Shown in pieces: positions 34,315 through 45,060 of a stretch of DNA of 64,000 nt. The first letter of the stretch is position 1; every line of letters begins with the position of its first letter. The position numbers were made by a program, and so were the translations under genes. Origin of the DNA: an uncultured Clostridia bacterium (lineage in GTDB: Bacteria; Bacillota; Clostridia; Lachnospirales; Anaerotignaceae); NCBI GenBank assembly GCA_944379995.1, contig CALWGF010000004.1, positions 109,395 through 173,394 on the forward strand, given 5' to 3'. The notes under the pieces are model-generated. The model made no database searches. It was not told the DNA's origin and worked only from the letters and a program-made list of their open reading frames with translations.

Positions 34315-35655
34315 ATGAACCAGGTAACAGAATACTGGAATGAGGCTTTAAAAATTATAGAGGAGGAAAGTTCTTCTCTTGTTAGTTTTGAAACCTGGAT
34401 TATGCCTTTAGTTCCTATTGAAATAGAAGGAAATAATTTTATTCTTCAAATCGGTGACTCTTTTTATAAGGAAATGATTGAAAAAAGATATATGGCACTT
34501 ATAAAAAATTCAATCAAAAAAGTTACTTCAAAAGAATATAATATACTGATTTTTACAGAAGAAGAATTAAAAGAAAGAAATAATCCAAAAAAAGTAAAAG
34601 AAACAAAACCTGTAAATAATGTTGAAAGTGTAGGAAATCTTAATCCAAGATATGTTTTTAGTTCTTTTGTTGTTGGTAACAGTAATCGTATGGCACATGC
34701 TGCATCTTTAGCTGTTGCTGAATCACCAGCAGATGCTTATAACCCACTTTTTCTCTATGGTGGTGTTGGTCTTGGAAAAACTCATCTTATGCATTCAATA
34801 GCTCATTACATACTTGAGCATAATCCTGATAAAAAAGTTCTTTATGCATCAAGTGAAACTTTTACAAATGAACTTATAAATTCTATTAAAAATAACAAAA
34901 ATGAGGAATTTAGAAATAAATACAGAAATATAGATGTACTTCTTATTGACGATATTCAATTTATTTCTCAAAAAGAAAGTACACAGGAAGAATTTTTCCA
35001 TACATTTAATACTCTTCATGAGTCAAATAAACAAATTATAATTTCTTCTGACCGTCCTCCAAAAGAAATTAAAACTCTTGAAGATAGATTAAGAAGCCGT
35101 TTTGAATGGGGGCTTATTGCTGATATACAACCTCCAGACTATGAAACAAGAATTGCCATTTTACAGAAAAAAGCTGATACTGACGGGCTTACTGTTCCTA
35201 ATGAGGTTATGGCTTTTATAGCTAAATGTATTGTTTCAAATATACGTGAACTTGAAGGTGCTTTAACAAGAATTGTTGCTTATGCTTCACTTACAAATCA
35301 AGAAATAACAATAGAACTTGCGGAAAATGCTCTTAAAGATATATTTAGTGAACAATCTGTTGTACAAATAACTCCTGAGCTTATACAGGAAGTTGTTGCT
35401 AATTATTATAATATAAGAGCTGAAGATATTACTGGTAGTAAAAAGCCTAAAAATATAGCATTCCCAAGACAAATTGCTATGTATCTTTCAAGAAAAATAC
35501 TTGATATATCTCTTCCAAAAATAGGAGAACATTTTGGTGGTCGTGACCATTCTACTGTTATACATGCTTGTACAAAAATAGAAAAGGAACTTGAAAAAGA
35601 CCCTTCTTTACAAAAAACAATAATAGAAATAGAAAAACGTATTAAAGGGCAATAA
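34315..35655 (+). CDS. dnaA: Replication initiator DnaA
   Basis: 446 residues. Domain I ([13 protein letters not shown]...SFETWIMPL), a short linker (residues 85-110), AAA+ domain III starting [14 protein letters not shown] with Walker [10 protein letters not shown] near residue 149 and Walker [10 protein letters not shown], and domain IV with the DnaA-box helix-turn-helix [16 protein letters not shown]. It melts oriC and loads the helicase. ATG 34315 sits after AAGGAGG; an upstream frame to 34252 overlaps a DnaA box and is not the start. DnaA boxes on both sides suggest autoregulation. Confidence 0.98.
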   Translation: MNQVTEYWNEALKIIEEESSSLVSFETWIMPLVPIEIEGNNFILQIGDSFYKEMIEKRYMALIKNSIKKVTSKEYNILIFTEEELKERNNPKKVKETKPVNNVESVGNLNPRYVFSSFVVGNSNRMAHAASLAVAESPADAYNPLFLYGGVGLGKTHLMHSIAHYILEHNPDKKVLYASSETFTNELINSIKNNKNEEFRNKYRNIDVLLIDDIQFISQKESTQEEFFHTFNTLHESNKQIIISSDRPPKEIKTLEDRLRSRFEWGLIADIQPPDYETRIAILQKKADTDGLTVPNEVMAFIAKCIVSNIRELEGALTRIVAYASLTNQEITIELAENALKDIFSEQSVVQITPELIQEVVANYYNIRAEDITGSKKPKNIAFPRQIAMYLSRKILDISLPKIGEHFGGRDHSTVIHACTKIEKELEKDPSLQKTIIEIEKRIKGQ

Positions 35656-35662
35656 TTTTTAT

Positions 35663-35890
35663 TGTGGATAAGTTGTTGAATTATATGTTATAAAAATGTT
35701 AATAAATTTTGTAAAAATTTTGTATTGTTAAATATGTTGATAATTTTAAAAGTTATACAAATATATTAACATTGTTATCAAAATATATTTTTCCACAGAT
35801 TTCAAGGCTTTTTTGAGTTATCCACATTTTCACAGCCCCTACTACTACCACTACTAAAAAAATTTATATATATGTATATAACTATAACAA
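35663..35890. other. oriC: oriC, unwinding part downstream of dnaA (incC-like)
   Basis: DnaA boxes TGTGGATAA (35663-35671) and TTATCCACA (35818-35826), with weaker matches at about 35753 and 35789. After the last box come a GC-rich CACAGCCCC, a trinucleotide tract CTACTACTACCACTACTA (35839-35856), whose complement is the DnaA-trio pattern 3'-GAT repeated, and an AT-only run to about 35890. This order (box, GC cluster, trios, AT-rich) is the basal unwinding system described in Bacillus. Confidence 0.9.
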
Positions 35891-35909
35891 AAAGGAGTTG
35901 TAAACAATA

Positions 35910-37013
35910 ATGAAATTCACATGTCAAAGAGAAAATCTTTTAAATGCAATTAATATAGTTTCAAAAGCTGTATCAAATCGTACAACTCTTCCTATATTGG
36001 AATGTATTTTATTAACAGTTTCAGAAAATGGCTTTAAATTAACAGCAAACAATCTTGAACTGGGGATAGAAACTGCTTTTATTGATGCAAATGTGGAAGA
36101 AAGCGGAACTATTGCTATTGAAGCCAAAATTTTTTCAGAAATTATTCGTCGATTAAATGGAAATACAGTTACTGTTGAAACAGATGAAAAAAATATTGCT
36201 ATTATTTCATCAAATTTTTCTCAATTTAAAATTGCTGGTCAAAATGGTGAAGATTTTCCAATGCTTCCTACTGTTGAAAAGAAAAATGAATATAGCTTAA
36301 ACCAAAATGATTTAAGAAATATGATAAGACAAACTATATTTTCTATTGCTCAAGATGAGTCTAAACCTGTTCTTACAGGTGAGCTTTTAGAAATGTCTGA
36401 AAATAGTATAAATATGGTTTCTGTTGATGGTTATAGAATTTCTTATAAAAAATGTTCTCTTTTAAAGGGAAATGAAAATATTGATGTTATAGTTCCAGGA
36501 AAAACTCTTAATGAAATAAGTAAAATACTTTCTACTGAAAATGAAGATACTGTTTCTATTTATGTTACAGATAAACATGTGCTTTTTGACCTTGGAAAAA
36601 GTATTGTTGTTTCAAGAATTATTGAAGGTGAATATATAAAATACAAGCAAAGTTTTACTGAAGATTTTAAAACAAGAATTTTAGTAAATAGAAGTGAATT
36701 TATTTCAAGCCTTGAAAGAGCTTCTCTTATTTCTAGAGATAGTAAAAAAATTCCTGTTAAACTTGAAATAGGTGCTAACAGAATTATAATAAATTCAAAT
36801 GCAGAACTTGGAACAGCTCATGAAGAACTTGATATTGAATGTGATGGTGATGGTCTTAAAATTGCTTTTAATCCAAGATATCTTATAGATGCTTTAAAAG
36901 CTATTGATGAAGATAAAGTTGCTATACAATTTACTGCTTCTTTAAGCCCTGCTATTATTAAACCTCTTGAAGGTGATGAGTATAAATATCTTATACTTCC
37001 TTTAAGAATGTAA
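35910..37013 (+). CDS. dnaN: DNA polymerase III beta subunit (sliding clamp)
   Basis: 367 residues, the standard clamp length, starting MKFTCQRENLLNAINIVSKAV, with three repeated clamp domains and a C-terminal LPLRM end that forms part of the protein-binding pocket. It encircles DNA as a dimer and tethers polymerases. AAAGGAG lies upstream. It follows dnaA across the unwinding region and is probably read from a promoter in that gap or by readthrough. Confidence 0.97.
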   Translation: MKFTCQRENLLNAINIVSKAVSNRTTLPILECILLTVSENGFKLTANNLELGIETAFIDANVEESGTIAIEAKIFSEIIRRLNGNTVTVETDEKNIAIISSNFSQFKIAGQNGEDFPMLPTVEKKNEYSLNQNDLRNMIRQTIFSIAQDESKPVLTGELLEMSENSINMVSVDGYRISYKKCSLLKGNENIDVIVPGKTLNEISKILSTENEDTVSIYVTDKHVLFDLGKSIVVSRIIEGEYIKYKQSFTEDFKTRILVNRSEFISSLERASLISRDSKKIPVKLEIGANRIIINSNAELGTAHEELDIECDGDGLKIAFNPRYLIDALKAIDEDKVAIQFTASLSPAIIKPLEGDEYKYLILPLRM

Positions 37014-37028
37014 TAAAGGAGAATTTTT

Positions 37029-37250
37029 ATGAATGTTGTTGAAATAAAAACAGAATTTATTAAACTTCAGCAAGTTTTAAAACTTGCAAGTATTATAGAT
37101 ACTGGTTCTGATGCAAAATATTATATCTCTGAAGGTATGGTAAAAGTAAATGGTGTTGTTGCTACTGAAAGAGGTAAAAAAATAAGAAATGGTGATATTG
37201 TTGAAGTTTCAGGTATAGGCTCTGTAAAAGTAGTAGCACCTGAAATGTAA
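37029..37250 (+). CDS. yaaA: S4-domain RNA-binding protein YaaA
   Basis: 73 residues with an S4 fold: IKLQQVLKLASIIDTGSDAK, VKVNGVVATERGKKIRNGDIV, VKVV. In Bacillus the gene at this place (yaaA/rlbA) aids ribosome assembly. It follows dnaN by 15 bases with an AAAGGAG site and is followed by a strong hairpin before recF. Confidence 0.92.
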   Translation: MNVVEIKTEFIKLQQVLKLASIIDTGSDAKYYISEGMVKVNGVVATERGKKIRNGDIVEVSGIGSVKVVAPEM

Positions 37251-37290
37251 TTGAATATTTATACAATGTTGAGTTTAATATTTATAAACA

Positions 37291-37319
37291 AACAGGCTGT
37301 TATTTAACAGCCTGTGTTT
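37291..37319 (+). terminator. Terminator-like hairpin between yaaA and recF
   Basis: An 11-bp stem ACAGGCTGTTA/TAACAGCCTGT with GTTTTT after it. It ends about 30 bases before the recF start, so it probably attenuates recF. Confidence 0.8.
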
Positions 37320-37349
37320 TTCTATGAAGGACAAAAAGAAGGTGATTTT

Positions 37350-38441
37350 TTGTATATTGAAAGTATTACTGCTTCTAATTTTAGAAATCTTTTAAATGTA
37401 GATGTAAAACTTAATAAAGGTGTAAATATTTTTTATGGAAATAATGCTCAAGGTAAAACAAATATATTAGAGTCAATATATGTTTGTGGTACAGGTCGTT
37501 CACATAGAACAAGAATTGATAGTCGACTTGTTAATTTTAATGAACAAGAATGTCATGTAAGATTATTTTGTGTTAAAGGTAAAAGACGTGATAGAATAGA
37601 CCTTCATGTAAAAAAAGATGAAAAAAAAGGTATTGCTGTTAATGGTATTGCTATAAAAAAATCAGGTGAGCTTTTTGGAACTTTGCTTACTGTTATATTT
37701 TCTCCAGAAGATTTAGGGCTTGTTAAAGAAGGACCTTCTGAAAGAAGAAGATTTATGGATATGGAACTTTGTCAAATGAGTAATGTTTATTACCATGATT
37801 TACAGCAATATTATAAAGTTCTTAAACAAAGAAATAGCCTTTTAAAAGAAATTCAAAAAAATCCAAAACTTAAAGAAACTATATTTATTTGGGATAGCCA
37901 GCTTGAGGAATATGGAAAAAGGCTTATATCTGCCCGTAGAAACTTTATTTCTAAGCTAAGTGATATATCAGCTTTAAAACATGAAAAAATTACTAGAGGT
38001 AGCGAAATACTGAAAATAGAATATAAGCCAGATTGTATTGAAGAAAACTTTAGTAAAAAACTTTCTTCTGGTATTGATAGAGATATTTTATATGGAAATA
38101 CAGGTCAAGGACCTCATAAAGATGATATTATTTTTACTGTAAATGGTTGTGATGTAAAACTTTTCGGTTCACAAGGTCAACAGAGAACAACTGCATTAAG
38201 TACACGTCTTGCGGAAATTGATATTATTGAAAGCGAAACAGGTGAAAAACCTGTTGTACTTCTTGATGATGTTTTTTCTGAGTTAGACGAAAGTCGTCAA
38301 AAATTTTTGATTGAAAGTATAGCTGATACACAAATAATAATTACTTGTACAGGTATTGAAGATATAGTAAGAAATTATATAAAAAATGCTGGAATTTATT
38401 ATGTTGAAAATGGTAATATAATGGAAAAAATCAGTATCTAA
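37350..38441 (+). CDS. recF: DNA replication and repair protein RecF
   Basis: 363 residues from TTG 37350 (MYIESITASNFRNLLNVDVK). Walker A is FYGNNAQGKTNILE (residues about 29-42), the ABC-type signature SQGQQRTTALSTRLAE-like segment is FGSQGQQRTTAL, and Walker B PVVLLDDVFSELD. RecF loads RecA at gaps with RecO and RecR. The start is chosen because AGAAGGTGA lies a few bases upstream and the family begins here; the ATG-type frame to 37314 overlaps the terminator stem. Confidence 0.94.
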   Translation: MYIESITASNFRNLLNVDVKLNKGVNIFYGNNAQGKTNILESIYVCGTGRSHRTRIDSRLVNFNEQECHVRLFCVKGKRRDRIDLHVKKDEKKGIAVNGIAIKKSGELFGTLLTVIFSPEDLGLVKEGPSERRRFMDMELCQMSNVYYHDLQQYYKVLKQRNSLLKEIQKNPKLKETIFIWDSQLEEYGKRLISARRNFISKLSDISALKHEKITRGSEILKIEYKPDCIEENFSKKLSSGIDRDILYGNTGQGPHKDDIIFTVNGCDVKLFGSQGQQRTTALSTRLAEIDIIESETGEKPVVLLDDVFSELDESRQKFLIESIADTQIIITCTGIEDIVRNYIKNAGIYYVENGNIMEKISI

Positions 38442-38467
38442 TTATTTGTTATAGATACTGATTTTTT
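38427..38467 (+). terminator. recF terminator
   Basis: Stem AAAATCAGTATCTA/TAGATACTGATTTT around the stop codon, then a T run. Confidence 0.85.
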
Positions 38468-38659
38468 TGTTTTTAAAATTGCTAATAATAAGTATTTTTT
38501 ATTAGCTTTTTAGTTGTAGAAAATAAATAAAAATTATTGTTAAAATAAAATGTTTTTGACGTTTAGAATACTTTTTAAAAGGTTATATTTCTTATTATAA
38601 ATAAGTATTTAAAAATGGTCTTAAATACTGTTTTTTAGGCTTTTTTTTGACCTATTTCC

Positions 38660-38688
38660 TTGTTAAATCAATAAAAAAATGGTATAAT
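38660..38688 (+). promoter_or_regulatory. Candidate gyrB promoter (gene-free stretch 38442-38805)
   Basis: TTGTTA (38660-38665), 17-bp spacer, TATAAT (38683-38688). Downstream, TTCACCTTTGTGTGAA (38734-38749) forms an interrupted inverted repeat that might be an operator. The remaining AT-rich 360 bases show no gene. Confidence 0.6.
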
Positions 38689-38790
38689 AAAAAACAGTAA
38701 TTAATGAAATTTTAATTTATTATATTTAATGTTTCACCTTTGTGTGAATTATTTTTTTGCAAGGTTCTTTGGGGCCTTTTTTATAATTGA

Positions 38791-40710
<1,920 letters not shown>

Positions 40711-40727
40711 TTTTTAAAATAGGAGTT

Positions 40728-40774
40728 TTGTCCTTAAGGGCAATTTTAGCCGTTATTTTACATTTTTAACGGCT
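40728..40774 (+). promoter_or_regulatory. Two hairpins in the gyrB-gyrA spacer
   Basis: TTGTCCTT/AAGGGCAA (about 40728-40743) and AGCCGTTA/TAACGGCT (40748-40774). Neither has a proper T tract, so they may set mRNA stability or act as a weak attenuator. Confidence 0.4.
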
Positions 40775-40800
40775 CTTATAGAGAAAGGACGTTAAAATAA

Positions 40801-43284
40801 ATGGAACATAATCAGTATGACAAAATGGTTGCTGTCGATATAGGGGAGGAAATGAAAAAATCCTATATTGATTATGCCATGAGTGTAATAGTTGCAAGAG
40901 CACTTCCAGATGTAAGAGATGGTCTTAAGCCTGTTCAGAGAAGAATTTTATTTTCTATGAGTGAGCTTAACCTTGACCCTTCAAAATCATATAAAAAATC
41001 AGCTCGTATTGTTGGTGAAGTTATGGGTAAATATCACCCTCATGGTGATAGCTCAATATATCAAGCTATGGTTCGTCTTGCTCAAAATTTCTCAATGAGA
41101 TATATGCTTGTTGACGGTCATGGGAACTTTGGTTCAATAGATGGTGATGGTGCTGCTGCTTCTCGTTATACAGAAGCTAGAATGTCACGTATTGCTGTTG
41201 AAATGCTTTCTGATATAGATAAAAATACAGTTGATTTTACACCTAACTATGACGAAAATGAAAAAGAACCTGTTGTTTTGCCTTCAAGAATACCTAATCT
41301 TCTTGTAAATGGTTCTGCTGGTATTGCTGTTGGTATGGCAACAAATATACCACCTCATAATCTTGGTGAAGTTATAGATGGTGTTGTAAGAATTATTGAT
41401 AATAAAGTAAATGAAAATAGAGAAACTGACGTTGAGGAACTTATGGAACTTATACAAGGTCCAGATTTCCCAACAGGTGCAAATATACTTGGTAGAAGCG
41501 GTATAAGAGCTGCATATAGAACCGGTAGAGGTAAAATAATAGTTCGTTCTGAGGCTGAAATAGAAACACTTGAAAATGGCAAAGAAAGAATTGTTATTAC
41601 AGAAATACCTTATCAGGTTAATAAAGCAAGACTTGTTGAAAAAATAGCTGACCTTGTACATGAAAAACGTGTTGAAGGTATTAGTGGAATACTTGATGAG
41701 TCTGCTGGTGATGATATTAAAATTACAATAGACCTTAAAAAAGATACAAATGCAAATGTTGTTTTAAACCAGCTTTATAAATTTTCACAGCTTCAAGAAA
41801 GCTTTGGTGTAATAATGCTTGCTCTTGTAAATGGCAAACCGGAGGTTTTAAACCTTAAAGGTATACTTGATGAATATATAAAACATCAAGAAGAAGTTGT
41901 TACAAGAAGAACTAAATTTGACCTTGAAAAAGCTGAAAAAAGAGCTCATATACTTGAAGGTCTTAAAATAGCTATAAATAACATTGATGAGGTTATAAGA
42001 ATAATAAGAACAAGTTATGATGATGCTAAAGAAAGACTTATGGAAAGATTTGAACTTTCTGAAGTTCAATCACAAGCTATTTTGGAAATGCAACTTCGTA
42101 GACTTCAAGGTCTTGAACATGAAAAAATAGACAATGAATATAAAGAACTTATGGAAAGAATAAAATATTTTAAAGCAATTCTTTCTGATGAAAAACTTCT
42201 TTTTGGTGTTATAAAAGAAGAAATTCTTGCTGTTAAAGCTAAATATGCTGATGAACGTCGTACAAGAATTATAAATAATCCAGGTGAAATTGATATAGAA
42301 GACCTTATTGAAGAAGAAACAAGCGTTGTTACTATGACAAACCTTAATTATGTAAAAAGAACTCCTCTTGCTACTTATAAGAGCCAAAATAGAGGCGGTA
42401 GAGGTATTATGGGTATGCAGACAAGAGATGAAGACTTTGTTAAAAATCTCTTTGTAACTTCAACTCATGATTATATACTTTTCTTTACTAACTTTGGTAA
42501 GGTTTTCAAAATAAAAGGATATGAAATACCAGAAGCAGGAAGAACTGCAAGAGGTATGGCTATTGTAAATCTTCTTGAACTTTCTGCTGGTGAAGATATA
42601 ACCGCTGTAATGCCTGTAAAAGATTTTGAAGAAGATAAATATCTTGTTATGATAACAAAAGAAGGTATTATAAAAAGAACAGATATGATGAGTTTCAAAA
42701 ATATAAGAAAAGGCGGTCTTGTGGCTGTAAATCTTAGAGAAGATGATGAACTTATATCTGTGCTTCTTACAGATGGAACAAAAGACATTTTTGTTGGTAC
42801 AAGAAATGGTATAGGTATTCGTTTCAATGAAAATGATGCAAGACCTATGGGAAGAAGTGCAACAGGTGTTAAAGCAATAACTCTTAATAAAGATGATTAT
42901 GTTGTTTCTGCACTTATTATGGAAGAAGGTATGAAAGTTCTTAATGTAACTGAAAATGGTTATGGAAAACGTACTGATGCTTCTGAATTTAAAGTTCAAA
43001 TAAGAGGCGGTAAAGGTGTTAAAATACATCAGCTTACTGAAAAAACAGGACTTCTTACTGAAACTGTAATACTTGGTGATAATGAAGATATTATGCTTAT
43101 TACTTCTGAAGGTGTTATAATACGTCTTAGAGGTAAAGATATTTCAACATTTGGTAGAATTTCTCAAGGTGTAAAACTTATGAACCTTAATGAAGGTATA
43201 AGTGTTGTAAGTATAGCAAAAATTTCAGAAGATGAAATTGAAGCTGAAACTGATGAAGAAATCGTTGAAAATACAGAAGAATAA
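40801..43284 (+). CDS. gyrA: DNA gyrase subunit A
   Basis: 827 residues. Breakage-reunion domain with [20 protein letters not shown] and the catalytic tyrosine in [12 protein letters not shown]-terminal beta-pinwheel with the gyrase box [12 protein letters not shown] (Q-rich GRGG type), which separates it from ParC. The quinolone-determining region reads [17 protein letters not shown]: the Ser matching E. coli Ser83 is present, while the position of Asp87 is Gln. The acidic tail is [16 protein letters not shown]. Confidence 0.98.
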   Translation: MEHNQYDKMVAVDIGEEMKKSYIDYAMSVIVARALPDVRDGLKPVQRRILFSMSELNLDPSKSYKKSARIVGEVMGKYHPHGDSSIYQAMVRLAQNFSMRYMLVDGHGNFGSIDGDGAAASRYTEARMSRIAVEMLSDIDKNTVDFTPNYDENEKEPVVLPSRIPNLLVNGSAGIAVGMATNIPPHNLGEVIDGVVRIIDNKVNENRETDVEELMELIQGPDFPTGANILGRSGIRAAYRTGRGKIIVRSEAEIETLENGKERIVITEIPYQVNKARLVEKIADLVHEKRVEGISGILDESAGDDIKITIDLKKDTNANVVLNQLYKFSQLQESFGVIMLALVNGKPEVLNLKGILDEYIKHQEEVVTRRTKFDLEKAEKRAHILEGLKIAINNIDEVIRIIRTSYDDAKERLMERFELSEVQSQAILEMQLRRLQGLEHEKIDNEYKELMERIKYFKAILSDEKLLFGVIKEEILAVKAKYADERRTRIINNPGEIDIEDLIEEETSVVTMTNLNYVKRTPLATYKSQNRGGRGIMGMQTRDEDFVKNLFVTSTHDYILFFTNFGKVFKIKGYEIPEAGRTARGMAIVNLLELSAGEDITAVMPVKDFEEDKYLVMITKEGIIKRTDMMSFKNIRKGGLVAVNLREDDELISVLLTDGTKDIFVGTRNGIGIRFNENDARPMGRSATGVKAITLNKDDYVVSALIMEEGMKVLNVTENGYGKRTDASEFKVQIRGGKGVKIHQLTEKTGLLTETVILGDNEDIMLITSEGVIIRLRGKDISTFGRISQGVKLMNLNEGISVVSIAKISEDEIEAETDEEIVENTEE

Positions 43285-43297
43285 TTTATTATTTTTT

Positions 43298-43322
43298 AAA
43301 GACCAGAAAATTTCTGGTCTTT
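43298..43322 (+). terminator. gyrA terminator
   Basis: AAAGACCAGAAA/TTTCTGGTCTTT stem followed by a T run. Confidence 0.9.
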
Positions 43323-43420
43323 TTTTATGTAAAAAAATGAACCATATATATTATTTTTTACTCTATATTATAGATGCATCATTAAATGAACGTTCAAAAA
43401 TAGAAAGGAGGTATGGCTGT

Positions 43421-43984
43421 GTGGATATTGAATTTATTGTAAAAAGAATGATTGATGATGATAGAGAGGCTTTCAATAGTTTAATGGAAATTTATTATAA
43501 AAAGGCTTTTCGCATAGCATATCTTATTTCTGGAAAATATGCAGATAGTGAAGATATTATACAAGAAGCATTTATATCTTGTTATCTTAATCGTAAGAAA
43601 ATAAGAGAACCTGAACATTTTGAAAGATGGCTTTATAAGATAGTTACCAGAACAGCTTGGAGTTATTGTAAAAAATCAAAAAAAGAACAACCAGTTGATT
43701 ATATTTTTGATGAAAGTCTTAAATGTGATAACTCTTTTATTGATGATATTATAAAATCACAAGAGAATATGGAGCTTTATAAAATTATAATGTCACTTCC
43801 TATAAAGCAAAGAACTGTTATAATACTTTACTATTACAATAATATGGGTACAAAAGATATTGCAAAAATTACGAGTTCTTTTGAAGGTACTGTTAAATCA
43901 AGACTTTTTTCAGCAAGAAACAGTATAAAAAAAGAGTTATGTAAAAAAAAGCCGATTTGTAAAAAGGAGGTGCCTTCAAATTGA
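43421..43984 (+). CDS. ECF-type sigma-70 family factor
   Basis: 187 residues from GTG 43421, nine bases after AAAGGAGG. Region 2 is FNSLMEIYYKKAFRIAYLIS with DSEDIIQEAFISCYLNR; region 4 is LPIKQRTVIILYYYNNMGTKD with a helix-turn-helix ending GTVKSRLFSARNSIKKEL. The frame stays open upstream into the gyrA terminator, but only this start has a ribosome binding site. The stop overlaps the start of the next gene, a membrane protein that probably restrains it. The signal is unknown. Confidence 0.92.
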   Translation: MDIEFIVKRMIDDDREAFNSLMEIYYKKAFRIAYLISGKYADSEDIIQEAFISCYLNRKKIREPEHFERWLYKIVTRTAWSYCKKSKKEQPVDYIFDESLKCDNSFIDDIIKSQENMELYKIIMSLPIKQRTVIILYYYNNMGTKDIAKITSSFEGTVKSRLFSARNSIKKELCKKKPICKKEVPSN

Positions 43985-44763
43985 TTAAAAGAAATGAAAT
44001 TGAACAAAAAATAAATGAAACTTTAAATGAAAGAGCAAAAAATATTTCATTATCTGATGAACATTTTGAAATTATGAAAAGAAATGTAAATTATAGTATA
44101 AATTCTTTTGAGGAGGAAAAAAATATGAAAAAATTTAGCTTTAAAAATATAGCAATTGTTATGAGTGCAATTTGTATTATTGGAAGTGTTACAGCAATAG
44201 CAAGTGGAATTATTTCAGGAAGTGAGTCCCATAGCAGTCGTAAAGATGAGATAAAAGACTATAAAAGAGTTTCTGAATTAGAAGAAAAGACAGGTTTTGA
44301 ATTTAATATACCTGAATTTTTTGAAAATGGTTATAAATTTGATTATGCAGTGCCTGTATATTCAAATAATATTGATGAAGATGGTAAAAAAGTTGGAGAT
44401 AGTTGGGTTGATATTTTTGTAAATTATAAAAATGAAAAATATCCTGATGTAAGTTTAAGTATAACAAAAAATTTAGATGATGAATTAATTAGTGATGAAA
44501 ATGAAATTTATGAAGGAGTTACTATAAATTATAGCTATAACAAGTATATGTTTGTTCCACCTACTTATGAACTTACAGCTGAAGAACAAGCCCTTGTTGA
44601 TAGTGGAGAACTTGTTGTTTCTTATGGTACAGATACTGTTGAATATAAAGTTGTAGAGAATGTTTCATGGATTAAAGATGATATTAAATATGTACTTACA
44701 ACTTTTGATAATGATATGGCAAAAGATATACTTAATGATATGGCAAAAGATATAATAAAATAA
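43981..44763 (+). CDS. Probable membrane anti-sigma factor
   Basis: 260 residues from TTG 43981 behind AAAGGAGGTG, overlapping the sigma stop by four bases (translational coupling). Residues 1-50 are a charged cytoplasmic part, residues about 55-78 one membrane helix (IAIVMSAICIIGSVTAIASG), and the rest an extracytoplasmic domain with VSELEEKTGFEFNIPEFFENG, a DUF4367-like pattern seen in clostridial sigma regulators. The C-terminus ends in a direct duplication, NDMAKDIL-NDMAKDII, from a 24-bp tandem repeat. It would hold the ECF factor until a wall or envelope signal. Confidence 0.78.
   Translation: MIKRNEIEQKINETLNERAKNISLSDEHFEIMKRNVNYSINSFEEEKNMKKFSFKNIAIVMSAICIIGSVTAIASGIISGSESHSSRKDEIKDYKRVSELEEKTGFEFNIPEFFENGYKFDYAVPVYSNNIDEDGKKVGDSWVDIFVNYKNEKYPDVSLSITKNLDDELISDENEIYEGVTINYSYNKYMFVPPTYELTAEEQALVDSGELVVSYGTDTVEYKVVENVSWIKDDIKYVLTTFDNDMAKDILNDMAKDIIK
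44710..44757 (+). repeat. 24-bp tandem repeat at the end of the anti-sigma gene
   Basis: Two adjacent copies (44710-44733 and 44734-44757) beginning AATGATATGGCAAAAGATAT and differing only in the last three bases. In frame, it duplicates eight residues. Confidence 0.85.
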
Positions 44764-44769
44764 ACGACA

Positions 44770-44800
44770 AACAAGGGACTGCCAAAGGCAGTCCCTTGTT
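44770..44800. terminator. Bidirectional intrinsic terminator
   Basis: A 14-bp stem AACAAGGGACTGCC/GGCAGTCCCTTGTT, loop AAA, between the convergent anti-sigma and helix-turn-helix genes. Confidence 0.88.
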
Positions 44801-44802
44801 AT

Positions 44803-45057
44803 TTACTCAAGAAGTTTATCAGTTGAAATTTGTAAAACATCAGCAATTATTTTTAATTCTATGTCCGTCACAAATCTTTTTCCTGCTTCTATACGTTGTA
44901 TTGCATTTTTATCTAAATCAAGACCTTTAAGTTGTAGCATATCAGCAAAAGCCCTTTGAGATACTTTAGGATTAAGACTTTTTCTCATAATTGCTATTTT
45001 TGAACCACATATATTTAAACTTCCATCAATATTTCTATTTTTATAAATAATAATCAC
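44803..45057 (-). CDS. XRE-family transcriptional regulator, small
   Basis: 84 residues. The helix-turn-helix lies at residues about 24-80 (KVSQRAFADMLQLKGLDLDK, NAIQRIEAGKRFVTDIELKI), with a longer-than-usual loop between helices 2 and 3. A GTG at 45057 is the apparent start; AAGAGGTG overlaps it, so the true start could be a rare codon slightly downstream. It begins 3 bases after the CapA stop, suggesting translational coupling. Target genes are unknown. Confidence 0.75.
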   Translation of the reverse strand: MIIIYKNRNIDGSLNICGSKIAIMRKSLNPKVSQRAFADMLQLKGLDLDKNAIQRIEAGKRFVTDIELKIIADVLQISTDKLLE

Positions 45058-45060
45058 CTC

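Noticed and set aside
38729..38749. TGTTTCACCTTTGTGTGAA upstream of gyrB as a third parS
   Set aside because: Only one half matches; the central CACGTG is missing.
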